A stretch of DNA of 64,000 nt from an uncultured Pseudomonadota bacterium (GCA_903884105.1 CAISDJ010000024.1:1-64000), one strand, 5' to 3'; counted from the stretch's first letter, positions 42,602 to 51,908 are shown. The notes: a model not told the origin generated them from the letters alone. A program made the numbers and translations.

Positions 42602-43534
42602 TCACAGGGCGTATCCGAACGCGGCCTTGAAGCGATCGCCAAACTCGGCCACGGTGAACACGTGGTTCTGGGGCCCGTCCGATTCGATCTTGTAGGTGCC
42701 GAGCAGCGAGGCTACACGCCCCGTCGTCTCCCAGTCGAGGCCCTTGTCAATTCCATAGATCAGTCCTGCCCGGTAAGCGTCGCCGCACCCGGTGGGGTCC
42801 TTGAGGGCCAGTGGCTTGGCGACGGGGATCTCGATGCACTTCCCCTGGGTATAGATCTGCGAGCCGGACCCGCCGCGAGTGACGATCAGCGCCTTGACCC
42901 GTGCCGCCAGCTCCGCGTGGGAGAGCCCGGTACGCTCCGCCAGCACCTGGCTTTCGTAGTCGTTCACCGCAACCCAGGTGGCTTGGCTCAAGAACTTGAG
43001 CAGATCCTCGCCATTGAACATGGGCAGGCCCTGGCCCGGGTCGAACACGAACGGAATGCCTGCCGCGACGAACTGCTCGGCGTGCTGGATCATCCCGTCC
43101 CGGCCGTCCGGGGACACGAAACCGATCGTGATGCCGGCATCCGTCGGCACTCTCTGGATATGTGCATGGTTCATCGCGCCCGGGTGGAACGCGGTGATCT
43201 GGTTGTCGTCGAGATCGGTCGTGATGAAGGCTTGCGCAGTGAACTCGGACGACACATCCGCCACGTACTTGAGGCTCACACCCTTCTCGATCATCCACTT
43301 CCGGTAAGCCCCGAAGTCATGCCCCACCGTGCCCATCGCATGGCCCGAACCGCCCAGCAGCTTGAGGTTGTAGGCGATGTTGCCGGCGGTACCGCCGAAA
43401 TTCCGGCGCATCGTCGGCACGAGGAACGACACATTCAGCATGTGGATGCGCTCGGGCAGGATGTGGTCCTTGAACCGGCCCGAGAAGACCATGATCGAGT
43501 CGTACGCGAACGAACCGCAGATGAGTGCTGTCAT
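42602..43534 (-). CDS. PfkB family carbohydrate/adenosine kinase
   Basis: A 310-residue sugar kinase of the ribokinase/PfkB family. It begins MTALICGSFAYDSIMVF, contains FGGTAGNIAYNLKLLGG (first PfkB signature region), VAVNDYESQVLAERTGL, TRGGSGSQIY and the ATP/anion-hole motif LKDPTGCGDAYRAGL with catalytic Asp. Similar bacterial proteins are annotated as adenosine kinase, which fits the short N-terminus and FKDHILPERIHMLNVSFLVP. Sugar specificity is not proven. The leader before ATG 43534 holds three GGGGATA-complement units and no Shine-Dalgarno. dgkA lies 60 bases upstream on the same strand. Confidence 0.88.
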   Translation of the reverse strand: MTALICGSFAYDSIMVFSGRFKDHILPERIHMLNVSFLVPTMRRNFGGTAGNIAYNLKLLGGSGHAMGTVGHDFGAYRKWMIEKGVSLKYVADVSSEFTAQAFITTDLDDNQITAFHPGAMNHAHIQRVPTDAGITIGFVSPDGRDGMIQHAEQFVAAGIPFVFDPGQGLPMFNGEDLLKFLSQATWVAVNDYESQVLAERTGLSHAELAARVKALIVTRGGSGSQIYTQGKCIEIPVAKPLALKDPTGCGDAYRAGLIYGIDKGLDWETTGRVASLLGTYKIESDGPQNHVFTVAEFGDRFKAAFGYAL

Positions 43535-43556
43535 GGAGGCAGTGTTTAGTGTTTAG

Positions 43557-43577
43557 GGGATAGGGGATAGGGGATAG
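43557..43577. repeat. (GGGGATA)3 heptamer array
   Basis: Three exact GGGGATA units between dgkA and the PfkB kinase gene, ending 16 bases before the dgkA stop. Unlike the arrays at 13.4 and 47.5 kb, no complementary arm is present. Confidence 0.9.
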
Positions 43578-43593
43578 TCGCAAAGAAGCCGGA

Positions 43594-43959
43594 CTAGCCG
43601 AGCAACACGCCGGCCCAGATCACGGCAAGGAACAGGAGGGCAAGCAGCACGGCGGTGGAGCCCACGTCCTTGGCCAGTCCCGAAAGCTCATGGCGTTCAA
43701 GGCCAATGCGGTCGACCACGGTCTCGATCCCGGTGTTGAGCAGCTCGACGATGAGGACGAACAACACCGAGCCGACGAGCAGCGCCTTTTCAATCCCGGT
43801 CTTGCCGAGCCAGGCCCCCAGGGGAACGAGCACGATGGCGAGCAGGACCTCCTGCCGGAAGGCCGCCTCGAACCGGAAGGCGCCCTTGAAGCCCTTCCAG
43901 GAATTCACGAACGCGAGCAGCAGCCGGTTCACACCGGTCAGTTTCGGGCGGTCCTGCAT
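43594..43959 (-). CDS. dgkA: Diacylglycerol kinase
   Basis: Small integral membrane kinase that phosphorylates diacylglycerol to phosphatidic acid, recycling lipid from membrane-derived oligosaccharide synthesis. The 121-residue product is normal length and has an amphipathic N-terminus (NSWKGFKGAFRFEAAFRQEV, with the conserved Glu), three membrane helices and the active-site block VELLNTGIETVVDRIGLE. ATG 43959 gives MQDRPKLTGVNRLLLAF; the frame extends upstream by 11 codons without homology. It precedes the PfkB kinase gene on the same strand with a GGGGATA array between. Confidence 0.95.
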   Translation of the reverse strand: MQDRPKLTGVNRLLLAFVNSWKGFKGAFRFEAAFRQEVLLAIVLVPLGAWLGKTGIEKALLVGSVLFVLIVELLNTGIETVVDRIGLERHELSGLAKDVGSTAVLLALLFLAVIWAGVLLG

Positions 43960-44093
43960 TGCGGGTTCACAACCTCTGGCTACACGTCCCAAAGACGCAA
44001 TCCGCCGAAGTATAGAGGGAATCGGGCAGCCGCGTCGGGGCCGCCGCCCACTGGGGACGGCGGCTGCCGAGTCGTCGTGCCGACCGGGTGGCT

Positions 44094-45551
44094 TCAGGCC
44101 TGCGCGGGCTTCCAGGTCAGGTCGAGCTGCTTCGCGGCACGTACATCATCCAGACGACGGACCGGCAGCGTGTGGGGCGCACTGTGGAGCTTGTCCGGAT
44201 CGCTGCTGGCCTCGGCAAGGATGGCGATCATCGCGTCCACGAACCCATCCAGCTCTTCCTTGGCCTCGGTTTCAGTCGGCTCGATCAGCAGGCACTCGGG
44301 GACAAGCAACGGGAAGTACGTCGTCGGCGCATGGAAGCCGTAGTCGAGCAGCCGCTTCGCAAAGTCCATCGCCGAGACGCCCAACTCCCTGGACTGCCGC
44401 TTCAGTGTGATGATGAACTCGTGGCTCGCACGCCGATCGGTGTACGCGGCATCGAAACCCGCCGCCTTCAGCCGCGCCAACAGGTAGTTGGCATTTAGTG
44501 TCGCGTACTCGGACACCCGCTGCATGCCGGGCCGCCCAAGCATGCGCATGTATATGTACGCGCGCAGCAGCACGCCTGCGTTGCCCATGAAGCCGGAGAG
44601 CCGGCCGATCGATTGGGGCAGGTCCTTCTCGGTCAGCCAGCGGTACTGATTGCCTTGCGTGCCGACGACGGGAATGGGCATGAACGGCAACAGCCGCTTG
44701 CCGACACCGACCGCACCTGAACCCGGCCCGCCGCCGCCGTGCGGCGTCGAGAACGTCTTGTGGAGGTTCATGTGAATGACATCGAAGCCCATGTCGCCCG
44801 GGCGCACCTTGCCCAGGATCGCGTTCAGGTTCGCGCCGTCGTAGTACAAGAGGCCACCGGCGTCGTGAACAATGCCGGCCACTTCGGCGATGCGCCGCTC
44901 GAACACACCGAGCGTGGAAGGATTCGTCAGCATGATGCCGGCCGTCGCCGGGCCGACGACGCGCTTCAGTGCGTCGATGTCGATGTCGCCGTTCGGTAGC
45001 GAAGGAATCTCGACGACCTTGCAGCCGCACATCGTTGCCGTCGCCGGATTCGTCCCGTGCGCGGCATCGGGCACGATGATCTCGACACGGGCCAGGTCGC
45101 CGCGGGACTGGTGATAAGCGCGCATCATCGCCACGCCGGCAAACTCGCCCTGCGCGCCCGCCATCGGTGTCAGCGACACACCCTGCATGCCGGTGACTTC
45201 GAGCAGCATCTCCTGCAGTTCGTACAGGCAGCCGAGCAAGCCCTGCCCCGTCGCCTCGGGCGCATACGGGTGCCGCGACAGAAACTCGGGCAGCATCGCG
45301 AGCGCGTTGCAGGCGCGCGGGTTGTACTTCATCGTGCACGACCCGAGCGGATAGAAGTGCGTGTCGATGGAGAAGTTGAGTTGTGACAGGCGCGTGAAGT
45401 GGCGCACCACCTGCAACTCGGACACTTCCGGCAGCAGCGGCCGCTGCTTGCGACGCAAACCGGCAGGAATGTCGGCCGCTTCCGCCGCCGGGAACTGCGC
45501 CGTCGCCGTCCGACCGGTACGGGAATGCTCAAAAATCAGTTTTTCGTGCAT
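44094..45551 (-). CDS. gcvPB: Glycine dehydrogenase (decarboxylating) subunit 2
   Basis: PLP-binding subunit of the P-protein of the glycine cleavage system. The 485-residue protein shows [52 protein letters not shown] and the PLP-lysine motif [18 protein letters not shown] (Lys265). It pairs with GcvPA (subunit 1), which starts 15 bases upstream of its ATG. This split form replaces the single GcvP of E. coli. It is last in gcvT-gcvH-gcvPA-gcvPB, all under the glycine riboswitch upstream of gcvT. Confidence 0.96.
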   Translation of the reverse strand: MHEKLIFEHSRTGRTATAQFPAAEAADIPAGLRRKQRPLLPEVSELQVVRHFTRLSQLNFSIDTHFYPLGSCTMKYNPRACNALAMLPEFLSRHPYAPEATGQGLLGCLYELQEMLLEVTGMQGVSLTPMAGAQGEFAGVAMMRAYHQSRGDLARVEIIVPDAAHGTNPATATMCGCKVVEIPSLPNGDIDIDALKRVVGPATAGIMLTNPSTLGVFERRIAEVAGIVHDAGGLLYYDGANLNAILGKVRPGDMGFDVIHMNLHKTFSTPHGGGGPGSGAVGVGKRLLPFMPIPVVGTQGNQYRWLTEKDLPQSIGRLSGFMGNAGVLLRAYIYMRMLGRPGMQRVSEYATLNANYLLARLKAAGFDAAYTDRRASHEFIITLKRQSRELGVSAMDFAKRLLDYGFHAPTTYFPLLVPECLLIEPTETEAKEELDGFVDAMIAILAEASSDPDKLHSAPHTLPVRRLDDVRAAKQLDLTWKPAQA

Positions 45552-45566
45552 GTGACTGGCTCTGCT

Positions 45567-46925
45567 TCAGGACAACAACGATGCAAGCGCCGCGGCGTAC
45601 CGCGCGATGTCGTTGCTGTTGCGGGTTTCGGTGGCGCAGACGAGTAGCGCGTTCCCCAACTCCGGGTAGTGCTCGGCGAGCGAGTAACCGCCGACGATGC
45701 CTTGTACAGCCAGCGCTTCGAGCACCGGGCCCACCGGTCGATCGAGCGTCAGCACTGCCTCGTGGAAGCGCGGACCATTGAACACGGCACGCACACCGCG
45801 GACCTTCGTCAATGCGGCCACCAACTCGCGCGTGCGTGCCTGACTCGCGGCTGCGACACGCTCCAACCCTTCGGGGCCGACCAGCGACAGATAGATGGTC
45901 GCCGCCGTGACCAGCAATCCCTGATTCGTGCAGATGTTCGAAGTCGCCTTGCTACGGCGGATGTGCTGCTCGCGGGCCTGCAGCGTCAGCGTGAAGCCCG
46001 GCTTGCCATCGAGGTCGAGCGTCCGGCCGACGATGCGACCCGGCATCTGCCGCACGTGTTCCATGCGTGTCGTCATGAAGCCGATATACGGACCGCCGCC
46101 CGCCAGCGGCACGCCAAGCGGCTGGCCTTCGCCTACAACGATGTCGACACCCTTCTGGCCCCACTCGCCCGGCGGCTTGAGCAGCGCGAGCGACGTGGGA
46201 TTGACGACCGCAATCACGAGTGCGCCGTTGGCGTGCGCCCAGTCCGTCAGCGCATCGACGTCTTCCAGCTGGCCAAAGAAGTTCGGCTGCTGGATGACGA
46301 GCGCCGTCACGTCCTGTCCCTTCCACTTGTCGAGCGCAGTTGCGTCGATAGTCCCGCTGCCGGGCACATAGGGCAGCATCTCGAAATTGAGCGACTGGTT
46401 GCCGGCGATGGCCCGGGTCACCTGGCGGTAGACCGGGTTCAGCGTCGTCGGCATCAGGATGCGCGCCGACGTTGAACGGCGGTGGGCGCGCACTGCCATC
46501 AGCGCGGCTTCCGCTACGGCTGACGCGCCGTCGTACAGGGATGCGTTCGCTACCTGCATGCCCGTGAGGCTCGCGATCATCGTCTGGTACTCGTACAACA
46601 GCTGCAACGTGCCCTGGCTCGCCTCGGCCTGGTACGGCGTATAGGCACTGTAGAACTCGCCGCGACTGACGATGGACCAGACCGCTGCCGGAATGTGGTG
46701 CTCATAGGCGCCCGCACCGATGAAGTTCAGTGGCCTGCCGTCCTGCGCGGCGCGCTCCTGCATCAGTCGACCGACATCCATCTCCGTGAGGGCTTCCGGA
46801 ATGCAGGCCAGCACACCGCAACGCAGCGAGGAAGGGATTTCATCGAACAGCGCGTCGATGTTCGGCACACCGATGGTCGCGAGCATGTCGCGGACATCGG
46901 CGTCGGTATGGGGGATGAAGGGCAT
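45567..46925 (-). CDS. gcvPA: Glycine dehydrogenase (decarboxylating) subunit 1
   Basis: N-terminal half-type subunit of the split P-protein. The 452-residue product begins [19 protein letters not shown], then has [33 protein letters not shown], a conserved [18 protein letters not shown] and [19 protein letters not shown]. It forms a heterotetramer with GcvPB; the PLP lysine is in GcvPB, not here. The ATG at 46925 is preceded by a CACCGACC-rich leader from the GGTCGGTG array with no visible ribosome-binding site. gcvPB follows after 15 bases. Confidence 0.96.
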   Translation of the reverse strand: MPFIPHTDADVRDMLATIGVPNIDALFDEIPSSLRCGVLACIPEALTEMDVGRLMQERAAQDGRPLNFIGAGAYEHHIPAAVWSIVSRGEFYSAYTPYQAEASQGTLQLLYEYQTMIASLTGMQVANASLYDGASAVAEAALMAVRAHRRSTSARILMPTTLNPVYRQVTRAIAGNQSLNFEMLPYVPGSGTIDATALDKWKGQDVTALVIQQPNFFGQLEDVDALTDWAHANGALVIAVVNPTSLALLKPPGEWGQKGVDIVVGEGQPLGVPLAGGGPYIGFMTTRMEHVRQMPGRIVGRTLDLDGKPGFTLTLQAREQHIRRSKATSNICTNQGLLVTAATIYLSLVGPEGLERVAAASQARTRELVAALTKVRGVRAVFNGPRFHEAVLTLDRPVGPVLEALAVQGIVGGYSLAEHYPELGNALLVCATETRNSNDIARYAAALASLLS

Positions 46926-46926
46926 G

Positions 46927-47074
46927 GTGGTCAGGAGTGGTCGGTGGGCGGTGGTCGGTGGTCGGTGGGCGGTGACTTGTGGTCGGTGGTCAGTGGCTGG
47001 CGGTCGGTGGACGGTAGGTGGGGGTCGGCGACTGGCTTCGATTCACCGGTCACCGGCCACTGATCACCGCTCAG
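46927..47074. repeat. GGTCGGTG inverted low-complexity array between gcvH and gcvPA
   Basis: Left part 46927-47028 is built of GGTCGGTGG and variants (more than eight units); right part 47044-47074 is roughly complementary (CACCGGTCACCGGCCACTGA). It overlaps the gcvH stop and ends at the gcvPA start, filling the whole cistron gap. Confidence 0.85.
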
Positions 47075-47463
47075 TGCCCTTCGGCAGCGGCAATCTGGTC
47101 GTAGGCAGCCGCATCGAGCAGCTTCGCGAGTTCCGCCGCGTTGCTCGGGCGGATGCGCGCGATCCAGCCGGCGCCGTAAGGATCCGTATTGATCAGCTCA
47201 GGCGTCGCCCCGAGTGCGTCATTGTTTGCAATGACTTCACCGGACACCGGACTGTAGACGTCCGAGGCGGCCTTCACCGACTCGACCACTGCACAGGCAT
47301 CGCCCGCAGCCAGCGTCTTGCCGACTTCCGGGACATCGACGAACACGAGATCGCCGAGCGCGTTCTGCGCGTGATCCGAAATGCCAATGGTCACCGTGCC
47401 ATCGCTCTCGGTGCGGGCCCACTCGTGGGACTTCAGGAATTTGAGGTCAGCAGGGGTGGTCAT
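47071..47463 (-). CDS. gcvH: Glycine cleavage system H protein
   Basis: Lipoyl carrier that shuttles the aminomethyl group between P and T proteins. The 130-residue product starts [20 protein letters not shown], has ITDHAQ-like [21 protein letters not shown], and the lipoylation site [14 protein letters not shown] with Lys64. It is full length. It lies second in the riboswitch-controlled operon. The leader between gcvT and gcvH is a GGGGATA/TATCCCC array; no Shine-Dalgarno is seen before ATG 47463. Confidence 0.97.
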   Translation of the reverse strand: MTTPADLKFLKSHEWARTESDGTVTIGISDHAQNALGDLVFVDVPEVGKTLAAGDACAVVESVKAASDVYSPVSGEVIANNDALGATPELINTDPYGAGWIARIRPSNAAELAKLLDAAAYDQIAAAEGH

Positions 47464-47488
47464 GGGTTAGGACTCGTGGTGAAAGTTA

Positions 47489-47530
47489 GGGGATAGGGGA
47501 TAGGGGATAGGGGATAGGGGATAGGGGATA
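47489..47530. repeat. (GGGGATA)6 heptamer array upstream of gcvH
   Basis: Six exact GGGGATA units, reading TATCCCC on the gcv coding strand and ending 25 bases before the gcvH ATG. Two complementary units at 47579-47592 overlap the gcvT stop codon. Confidence 0.95.
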
Positions 47531-47578
47531 GTCAGATATGGAATTCCGAAAGGATGCTGGGCGCTGGCCTTGCCTCAC

Positions 47579-47592
47579 TATCCATTATCCCC
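47579..47592. repeat. Two TATCCMN units complementary to 47489-47530
   Basis: TATCCAT followed by TATCCCC. The gcvT stop (TAA, minus strand 47587-47585) is formed by the second unit. Together with the upstream array it could make a 14-bp stem in the gcvT-gcvH transcript. Confidence 0.8.
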
Positions 47593-48694
47593 TGCTCACT
47601 GCGGTAGCGACATCGCCGCTCGGCTTGCCGTTGCGAACGAAGGACAGCTTGACGACGCGGGCATTGAGCAGCTTGCCGCGGATGTCGACCTGCACGGTCT
47701 CTCCCGTTGCAGCCGGCACGCGCGCGAAGCCAATCGACCGCTCGAGCGTGGGCGAGAACGTACCGCTTGTCAGTTCGCCTTCACCGGCAGCACCCGCCAT
47801 CACCTTCTGGTGACCGCGCAACACGCCGCGCTCCTCGAGAACGAGACCGACGAACTTGCGCAGGTTGCCGCGGGCGCGCTGCGCATCGAGTGCGGCACGG
47901 CCAATGAACGATCGGTCGGCCGGTTCGAACGCGACGGTCCATGCAAGACCGGACTCGAGCGGCGACACGGCCTCGTCCATGTCGTTGCCGTACAGGTTCA
48001 TGCCGGCTTCGAGCCGCAGCGTGTCGCGTGCACCCAGGCCACATGGCGCCACGCCTGCTTGAATCAGCTTCTGCCAGAACGCGGGGGCTTCGGTCGCGGC
48101 CAGCATGACTTCCCAGCCGTCTTCTCCTGTGTAGCCCGTTCGGGCAACAAAGCAAGAGCCGCAGGCGGCGCCCGAGAACGGCGGCACCTGCAAAGCGGCG
48201 GCAGCGTATTCACCCAGCAGCGTCGCGGCCTTCGCACGGGCGTTCGGTCCCTGCACGGCGATCATTGCTAGATCGGCTCGCGGCGTGACGGTCACGCCAT
48301 AGGCCATCGCTTGTGCAGTGATCCACGCAATGTCCTTGTCCCGGGTGCCTGCATTGACGACCAGACGGAATGCCGACTCTGACAGGAAGTAGACAATGAG
48401 GTCGTCGATGACGCCCCCGGCCTCGTTCAGCATGCAGCTGTAGAGCGCCTTGCCAGGCACCTTGAGCTTCGCTACGTCGTTGGCGAGCAGATGGCGCAGG
48501 CACTCGCGCGTACGCGCGCCTGCAAGATCGACCACGCACATGTGCGACACATCGAACATGCCGGCATCGCGCCGCACGATGTGATGTTCCTCGATCTGTG
48601 AGCCGTAGTTGACAGGCATGTCCCAGCCGCCGAAGTCGACCATGCGGGCGTTGGCGGCAACGTGCGAATCGTAGAGCGGTGTGCGCAAACCCAT
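47585..48694 (-). CDS. gcvT: Aminomethyltransferase (glycine cleavage T protein)
   Basis: Transfers the methylene group from aminomethyl-lipoyl GcvH to tetrahydrofolate, releasing ammonia. The 369-residue product begins [20 protein letters not shown] and has [15 protein letters not shown] with folate-site residues. It continues [30 protein letters not shown] and a C-terminal barrel with [17 protein letters not shown] and [10 protein letters not shown] 48694 is the conserved start, just after the riboswitch terminator; upstream in-frame codons run through the riboswitch. It is the first gene of the gcv operon. Its stop is part of a heptamer unit. Confidence 0.97.
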   Translation of the reverse strand: MGLRTPLYDSHVAANARMVDFGGWDMPVNYGSQIEEHHIVRRDAGMFDVSHMCVVDLAGARTRECLRHLLANDVAKLKVPGKALYSCMLNEAGGVIDDLIVYFLSESAFRLVVNAGTRDKDIAWITAQAMAYGVTVTPRADLAMIAVQGPNARAKAATLLGEYAAAALQVPPFSGAACGSCFVARTGYTGEDGWEVMLAATEAPAFWQKLIQAGVAPCGLGARDTLRLEAGMNLYGNDMDEAVSPLESGLAWTVAFEPADRSFIGRAALDAQRARGNLRKFVGLVLEERGVLRGHQKVMAGAAGEGELTSGTFSPTLERSIGFARVPAATGETVQVDIRGKLLNARVVKLSFVRNGKPSGDVATAVSRG

Positions 48695-48767
48695 CGTGGG
48701 CGGATTCCTCAAGTCTGAAGCGGCTTCAAGACCCCGAACTTGGAGTGCATCCCCAAACTCCGGGCAT

Positions 48768-48808
48768 AAAAAAAGGCGGCACGCCTCCTGCGAAGAAGAC
48801 TTGCCGCC
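48768..48808 (-). terminator. Riboswitch-linked intrinsic terminator
   Basis: GGCGGCA/TGCCGCC stem closed over a 20-base region and followed by seven T residues on the minus strand, 73 bases before gcvT. It is placed as the expression platform of the glycine riboswitch, which should prevent this hairpin when glycine is bound. Confidence 0.85.
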
Positions 48809-48810
48809 CC

Positions 48811-49025
48811 TCTGTCCTTGCAACCTGAGAGATCGGGCGCCCGGCCGGAGTCCTGCAAGCAGTCCTCTCTAACAGCCTCGCCTCTCCCCTTCGGTGGGTC
48901 GCTATTACGCCTGCGCGCTTGCAACCACTCTCCAGAGCCCACCATGTGACGCCGCCGTCCTTTTGCCTGAGCGTTTCCGGGCGGGTTGCGCCTTCGGCGG
49001 TCTTGCGACTCTCTCCGGACGGGTC
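48811..49025 (-). promoter_or_regulatory. Tandem glycine riboswitch
   Basis: Two aptamers are readable on the minus strand. The first (about 49023-48955) runs GGAGAGAGTCGC, CCGCCGAAGGCGCAA, then CGCTCAGGCAAAAGGACGG. The second (about 48937-48811) runs CTGGAGAGTGG, CCACCGAAGGGG, then CTCTCAGGTTGCAAGGACAGA. The pairs GGAGAG...CCGAAGG and CUCAGG...AAAGGAC are the conserved glycine aptamer core. A short linker joins them, as in cooperative tandem riboswitches. It lies directly upstream of gcvT and a terminator, and is expected to turn on the glycine cleavage operon when glycine is abundant. Confidence 0.95.
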
Positions 49026-49117
49026 TTGCGATGGGTGGCGGAATGGTAGCGGAAGATGAAGGGGGGAGATAGAGCGGAAAGGCGGAACGACCGGCGGACT
49101 TCGTTCGAAAAGGAGAT

Positions 49118-49248
49118 CCGGGACGGCCTACCGGCAAGTCAGAGGGGAACAAGGCCCGGTCAGTTTAAGTAGATCCCTCTCTGATCCCATTCAGACTTGC
49201 CGGCAGCCGCCCCTGCCGATAGGCCCACTGGCCGGTAGGCCGTCCCGG
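49118..49248. repeat. Inverted-repeat element, family member 2
   Basis: Perfect 18-bp arms (49118-49135 and 49231-49248) around an inner 10-bp inverted repeat (CCGGCAAGTC 49131-49140, GACTTGCCGG 49194-49203). Flank GACCGGCGGACTTCGTT parallels the flank of the 8.4 kb element. It lies in the divergent gcvT/ispG region, 86 bases before the ispG start. Confidence 0.75.
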
Positions 49249-49333
49249 AATGGGTGTCTACACAACGTCGGCCGTTTGGATCTCGTCCCGTTGGGCTACA
49301 ATCGCACCTCATTCCCATTTGGCCCCGCTCGTT

Positions 49334-50560
49334 ATGCCTTTGATCCAGCGCCGCAAATCGATTCCGGTCCGCATCGGGGACGTCACCGTTGGCGGGACGG
49401 CGCCGGTGGTCGTGCAGTCGATGACGAACACGGATACGGTGGACATCGAGGGGACGGTCCAGCAGGTGAAATCGCTGGCGCGGGCGGGATCGGAGCTGGT
49501 TCGGATTACTGTCAATTCGGATGAAGCGGCCGCGTCCGTCGCGCCGATCCATGAGCGGCTGCTGAAGCTCGGTGTCGCTGTCCCGCTCGTAGGTGATTTC
49601 CACTTCAATGGACATAAACTGCTGAAGGCGCATCCCGAGTGCGCCCGCGCGCTCGCGAAGTACCGGATCAACCCCGGCAATGTCGGCCGCGGCAGCAAAC
49701 GCGACACGCAGTTCGCCGAGATGATTGAAGTCGCCTGTGAATTCGACAAGCCCGTCCGCATCGGCGTGAACTGGGGCAGTCTCGACCAGGATCTGCTCAC
49801 TCGGCTGATGGACGAGAACTCGGCGAAGGCCGAACCGCTCGAGGCCAACGCGATCATGCACGAGGCCCTGGTGCAGTCCGCCATCGGCAGCGCCACTCGC
49901 GCCGAGGAACTGGGGCTCGCACGCGACCGCATCGTCATCTCCTGCAAAGTCAGCGGCGTGCAGGACCTGATCAGCGTCTATCGCGAACTTGCACGACGCT
50001 GCGACTACGCATTGCACCTCGGACTCACCGAAGCCGGCATGGGTTCGAAAGGCATCGTCGCATCGACGGCCGCCATGGCCGTGCTGCTGCAGGAAGGCAT
50101 CGGCGATACGATCCGCGTGTCGCTGACCCCCGATCCCGGTGGCGACCGCACGCAGGAAGTACTCGTCGCGCAGGAGATGCTGCAGACCATGGGACTCCGC
50201 TCGTTCATGCCGATGGTCGTCGCGTGCCCGGGCTGTGGGCGGACGACGTCCACCTTCTTCCAGGAACTCGCTCAGAAGATCCAGTCCCACCTGCGGCAGC
50301 AGATGCCCGAGTGGCGCAAGCACTATGTCGGGGTCGAGGACATGACCGTCGCCGTCATGGGTTGCGTCGTCAACGGCCCCGGCGAGAGCAAACACGCGAA
50401 CATCGGCATCAGCCTGCCTGGCACCGGCGAGCGGCCGGTGGCCCCCGTGTACATCGACGGCGAGAAAGGCCCGACGCTGAAAGGCGATCGCATCGCCGAG
50501 GAATTCCAGGCGCTCGTCGAGGACTATGTGTCCCGCAGCTACCCGCCGGTGCAGCCTTAA
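49334..50560 (+). CDS. ispG: 4-hydroxy-3-methylbut-2-enyl diphosphate synthase
   Basis: Iron-sulphur enzyme of the MEP isoprenoid pathway. The 408-residue product starts [20 protein letters not shown] and has [41 protein letters not shown] and [11 protein letters not shown]. The C-terminal 4Fe-4S domain has [13 protein letters not shown] (Cys298, Cys301) and [19 protein letters not shown] (Cys344). ATG 49334 is the conserved start; an in-frame upstream extension is unlikely. phhB follows after nine bases, so they may share a transcript. It is divergent from the gcv operon, with a repeat element between. Confidence 0.97.
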   Translation: MPLIQRRKSIPVRIGDVTVGGTAPVVVQSMTNTDTVDIEGTVQQVKSLARAGSELVRITVNSDEAAASVAPIHERLLKLGVAVPLVGDFHFNGHKLLKAHPECARALAKYRINPGNVGRGSKRDTQFAEMIEVACEFDKPVRIGVNWGSLDQDLLTRLMDENSAKAEPLEANAIMHEALVQSAIGSATRAEELGLARDRIVISCKVSGVQDLISVYRELARRCDYALHLGLTEAGMGSKGIVASTAAMAVLLQEGIGDTIRVSLTPDPGGDRTQEVLVAQEMLQTMGLRSFMPMVVACPGCGRTTSTFFQELAQKIQSHLRQQMPEWRKHYVGVEDMTVAVMGCVVNGPGESKHANIGISLPGTGERPVAPVYIDGEKGPTLKGDRIAEEFQALVEDYVSRSYPPVQP

Positions 50561-50569
50561 GGAACCCGC

Positions 50570-50908
50570 ATGACTGCGTTGAGCGAGAAGAAGTGCAAGC
50601 CCTGCGAAGGCGGGGTAGCGCCGCTAACCAAGGACGAAGCAACGACGATGCTCGTCAGCCTGCGGCCGGAATGGAGTCTGACACCGGACGGCAAGGCGCT
50701 GCGCCGCGCCGATGCGTTCAAGAACTTCTACCACACGATGGCGTTCGTTAACGCGGTGGCCTACATCGCGAACACCGAAGACCATCATCCCGACATCGAG
50801 TGCGGCTACAACTACTGCCGCCTCGAATTCACGACCCACGCGATCGGCGGGCTGTCGGAGAACGACTTCATCTGTGCGGCCAAGATCGATGTGCTGACGG
50901 GCAAGTAG
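50570..50908 (+). CDS. phhB: 4a-hydroxytetrahydrobiopterin dehydratase
   Basis: Regenerates the pterin cofactor used by phenylalanine hydroxylase. The 112-residue protein is normal length and contains the catalytic histidine block IANTEDHHPDIECGYNYCRL, followed by LEFTTHAIGGLSENDFICAA. These match the PCD/DCoH family throughout. No phenylalanine hydroxylase gene is in the window. It begins nine bases after ispG, a spacing that suggests co-transcription. Confidence 0.93.
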   Translation: MTALSEKKCKPCEGGVAPLTKDEATTMLVSLRPEWSLTPDGKALRRADAFKNFYHTMAFVNAVAYIANTEDHHPDIECGYNYCRLEFTTHAIGGLSENDFICAAKIDVLTGK

Positions 50909-50932
50909 CGCCTCCTGAGGCCGCCGGGCGCG

Positions 50933-51784
50933 CTAATGCGTCAGGTCGTAGATCGCGAAGTTGACTGCGAGGCGGATGCCGAGGTTGGAGTCTTCCTGCG
51001 GGTACTGTGGATCGTCGGCGTACTGCCAGGAGTCGCCCAGGTCGTTGTTGAACGTGATCATCACCATCACGCGGCCGTCGTCGTCGAGGATGGCGCGCCA
51101 GTGTGGCACCGCGCCATCCGCGCGGTAGCCCCGCGTGAGGCCGCCCCGACGGATCGAGCGCATGTTGCGCACCTGCTTGCGCTGCGCCAGATCGTAGAAT
51201 GTGGTGAAGACCGGATCCGTGGCGGCCAGCTCCACGATGGTGCGGTCCGGAAATACCTTCCGCAGCGCCGCTTCGAACGTCTGCCATTCCTGCGTCCCGA
51301 AGAAGCTGTCGCAGAGCAGGAAGCCGCCACGATCAAGATAATCGCGCAACTTGGCAGCCTGCTCCGTCGTGAGGTCAAAGCTGCCGACATTGCTGGCGAC
51401 GAGGAACGGCCAATCGAAAACGTCGTCGCCGTCGTCGAGGTCGACAGGCTGCTCCACCGAGCGAACATCGATCGTGGTCAGGCGGCGCAGCAGTCGCGAG
51501 AACTTGCGGTCACCGAGCGGGTAGTCGATGGTCCACGAGGAATTGCCGGCCTTCCAGTCGCCGCCTCCCCGACCGCGGGCGGGGGGATACATGAGGCGAC
51601 CCAGCACGAAATCAGCGGGAACCTGGTAGTCGAGCGGCAAGCCGGATTCCGATTCGCCCCCTTCAAGCGGTGGGTACTCCCGAAACGCGCGCTGCGCGTA
51701 CAACGCGCCGCTGAACACCAGCAGCAGCACGCCACAGCCCAGTAAGAGGCGTCCCCTCGCAATTCGGCTGCTTTTACGTTCCAA
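50933..51784 (-). CDS. Secreted DUF4159 domain protein
   Basis: A 283-residue protein with an N-terminal membrane/signal segment (about 10-30, LLLGCGVLLLVFSGALYA). The mature domain has FVLGRLMYPPARGRGGGDWK, WTIDYPLGDRKFSRLLRRLT, DDVFDWPFLVASNVGSFDLT, LRDYLDRGGFLLCDSFFG and FNNDLGDSWQYADDPQYPQE. These are hallmarks of DUF4159, a Rossmann-like domain of unknown role. It is on the minus strand and converges with phhB, with no clear operon partner. Relatives usually lie near MoxR/VWA systems, which are absent here. Confidence 0.87.
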   Translation of the reverse strand: MERKSSRIARGRLLLGCGVLLLVFSGALYAQRAFREYPPLEGGESESGLPLDYQVPADFVLGRLMYPPARGRGGGDWKAGNSSWTIDYPLGDRKFSRLLRRLTTIDVRSVEQPVDLDDGDDVFDWPFLVASNVGSFDLTTEQAAKLRDYLDRGGFLLCDSFFGTQEWQTFEAALRKVFPDRTIVELAATDPVFTTFYDLAQRKQVRNMRSIRRGGLTRGYRADGAVPHWRAILDDDGRVMVMITFNNDLGDSWQYADDPQYPQEDSNLGIRLAVNFAIYDLTH

Positions 51785-51908
51785 GGTACGTCCCCGGGCC
51801 TCAAGTTCCCTCCCAGTATGCGCAACTGGGTGGGAAAAGCCGAGGACCCCCTGGACGACGGTACGGCTGCGACCCGCTACCGACGGGCCCGCAACGGTCG
51901 CCGTTGCA

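Noticed and set aside
48709-49152. 147-codon minus-strand open reading upstream of gcvT
   Set aside because: It runs through the glycine riboswitch and terminator; the RNA elements explain the sequence.
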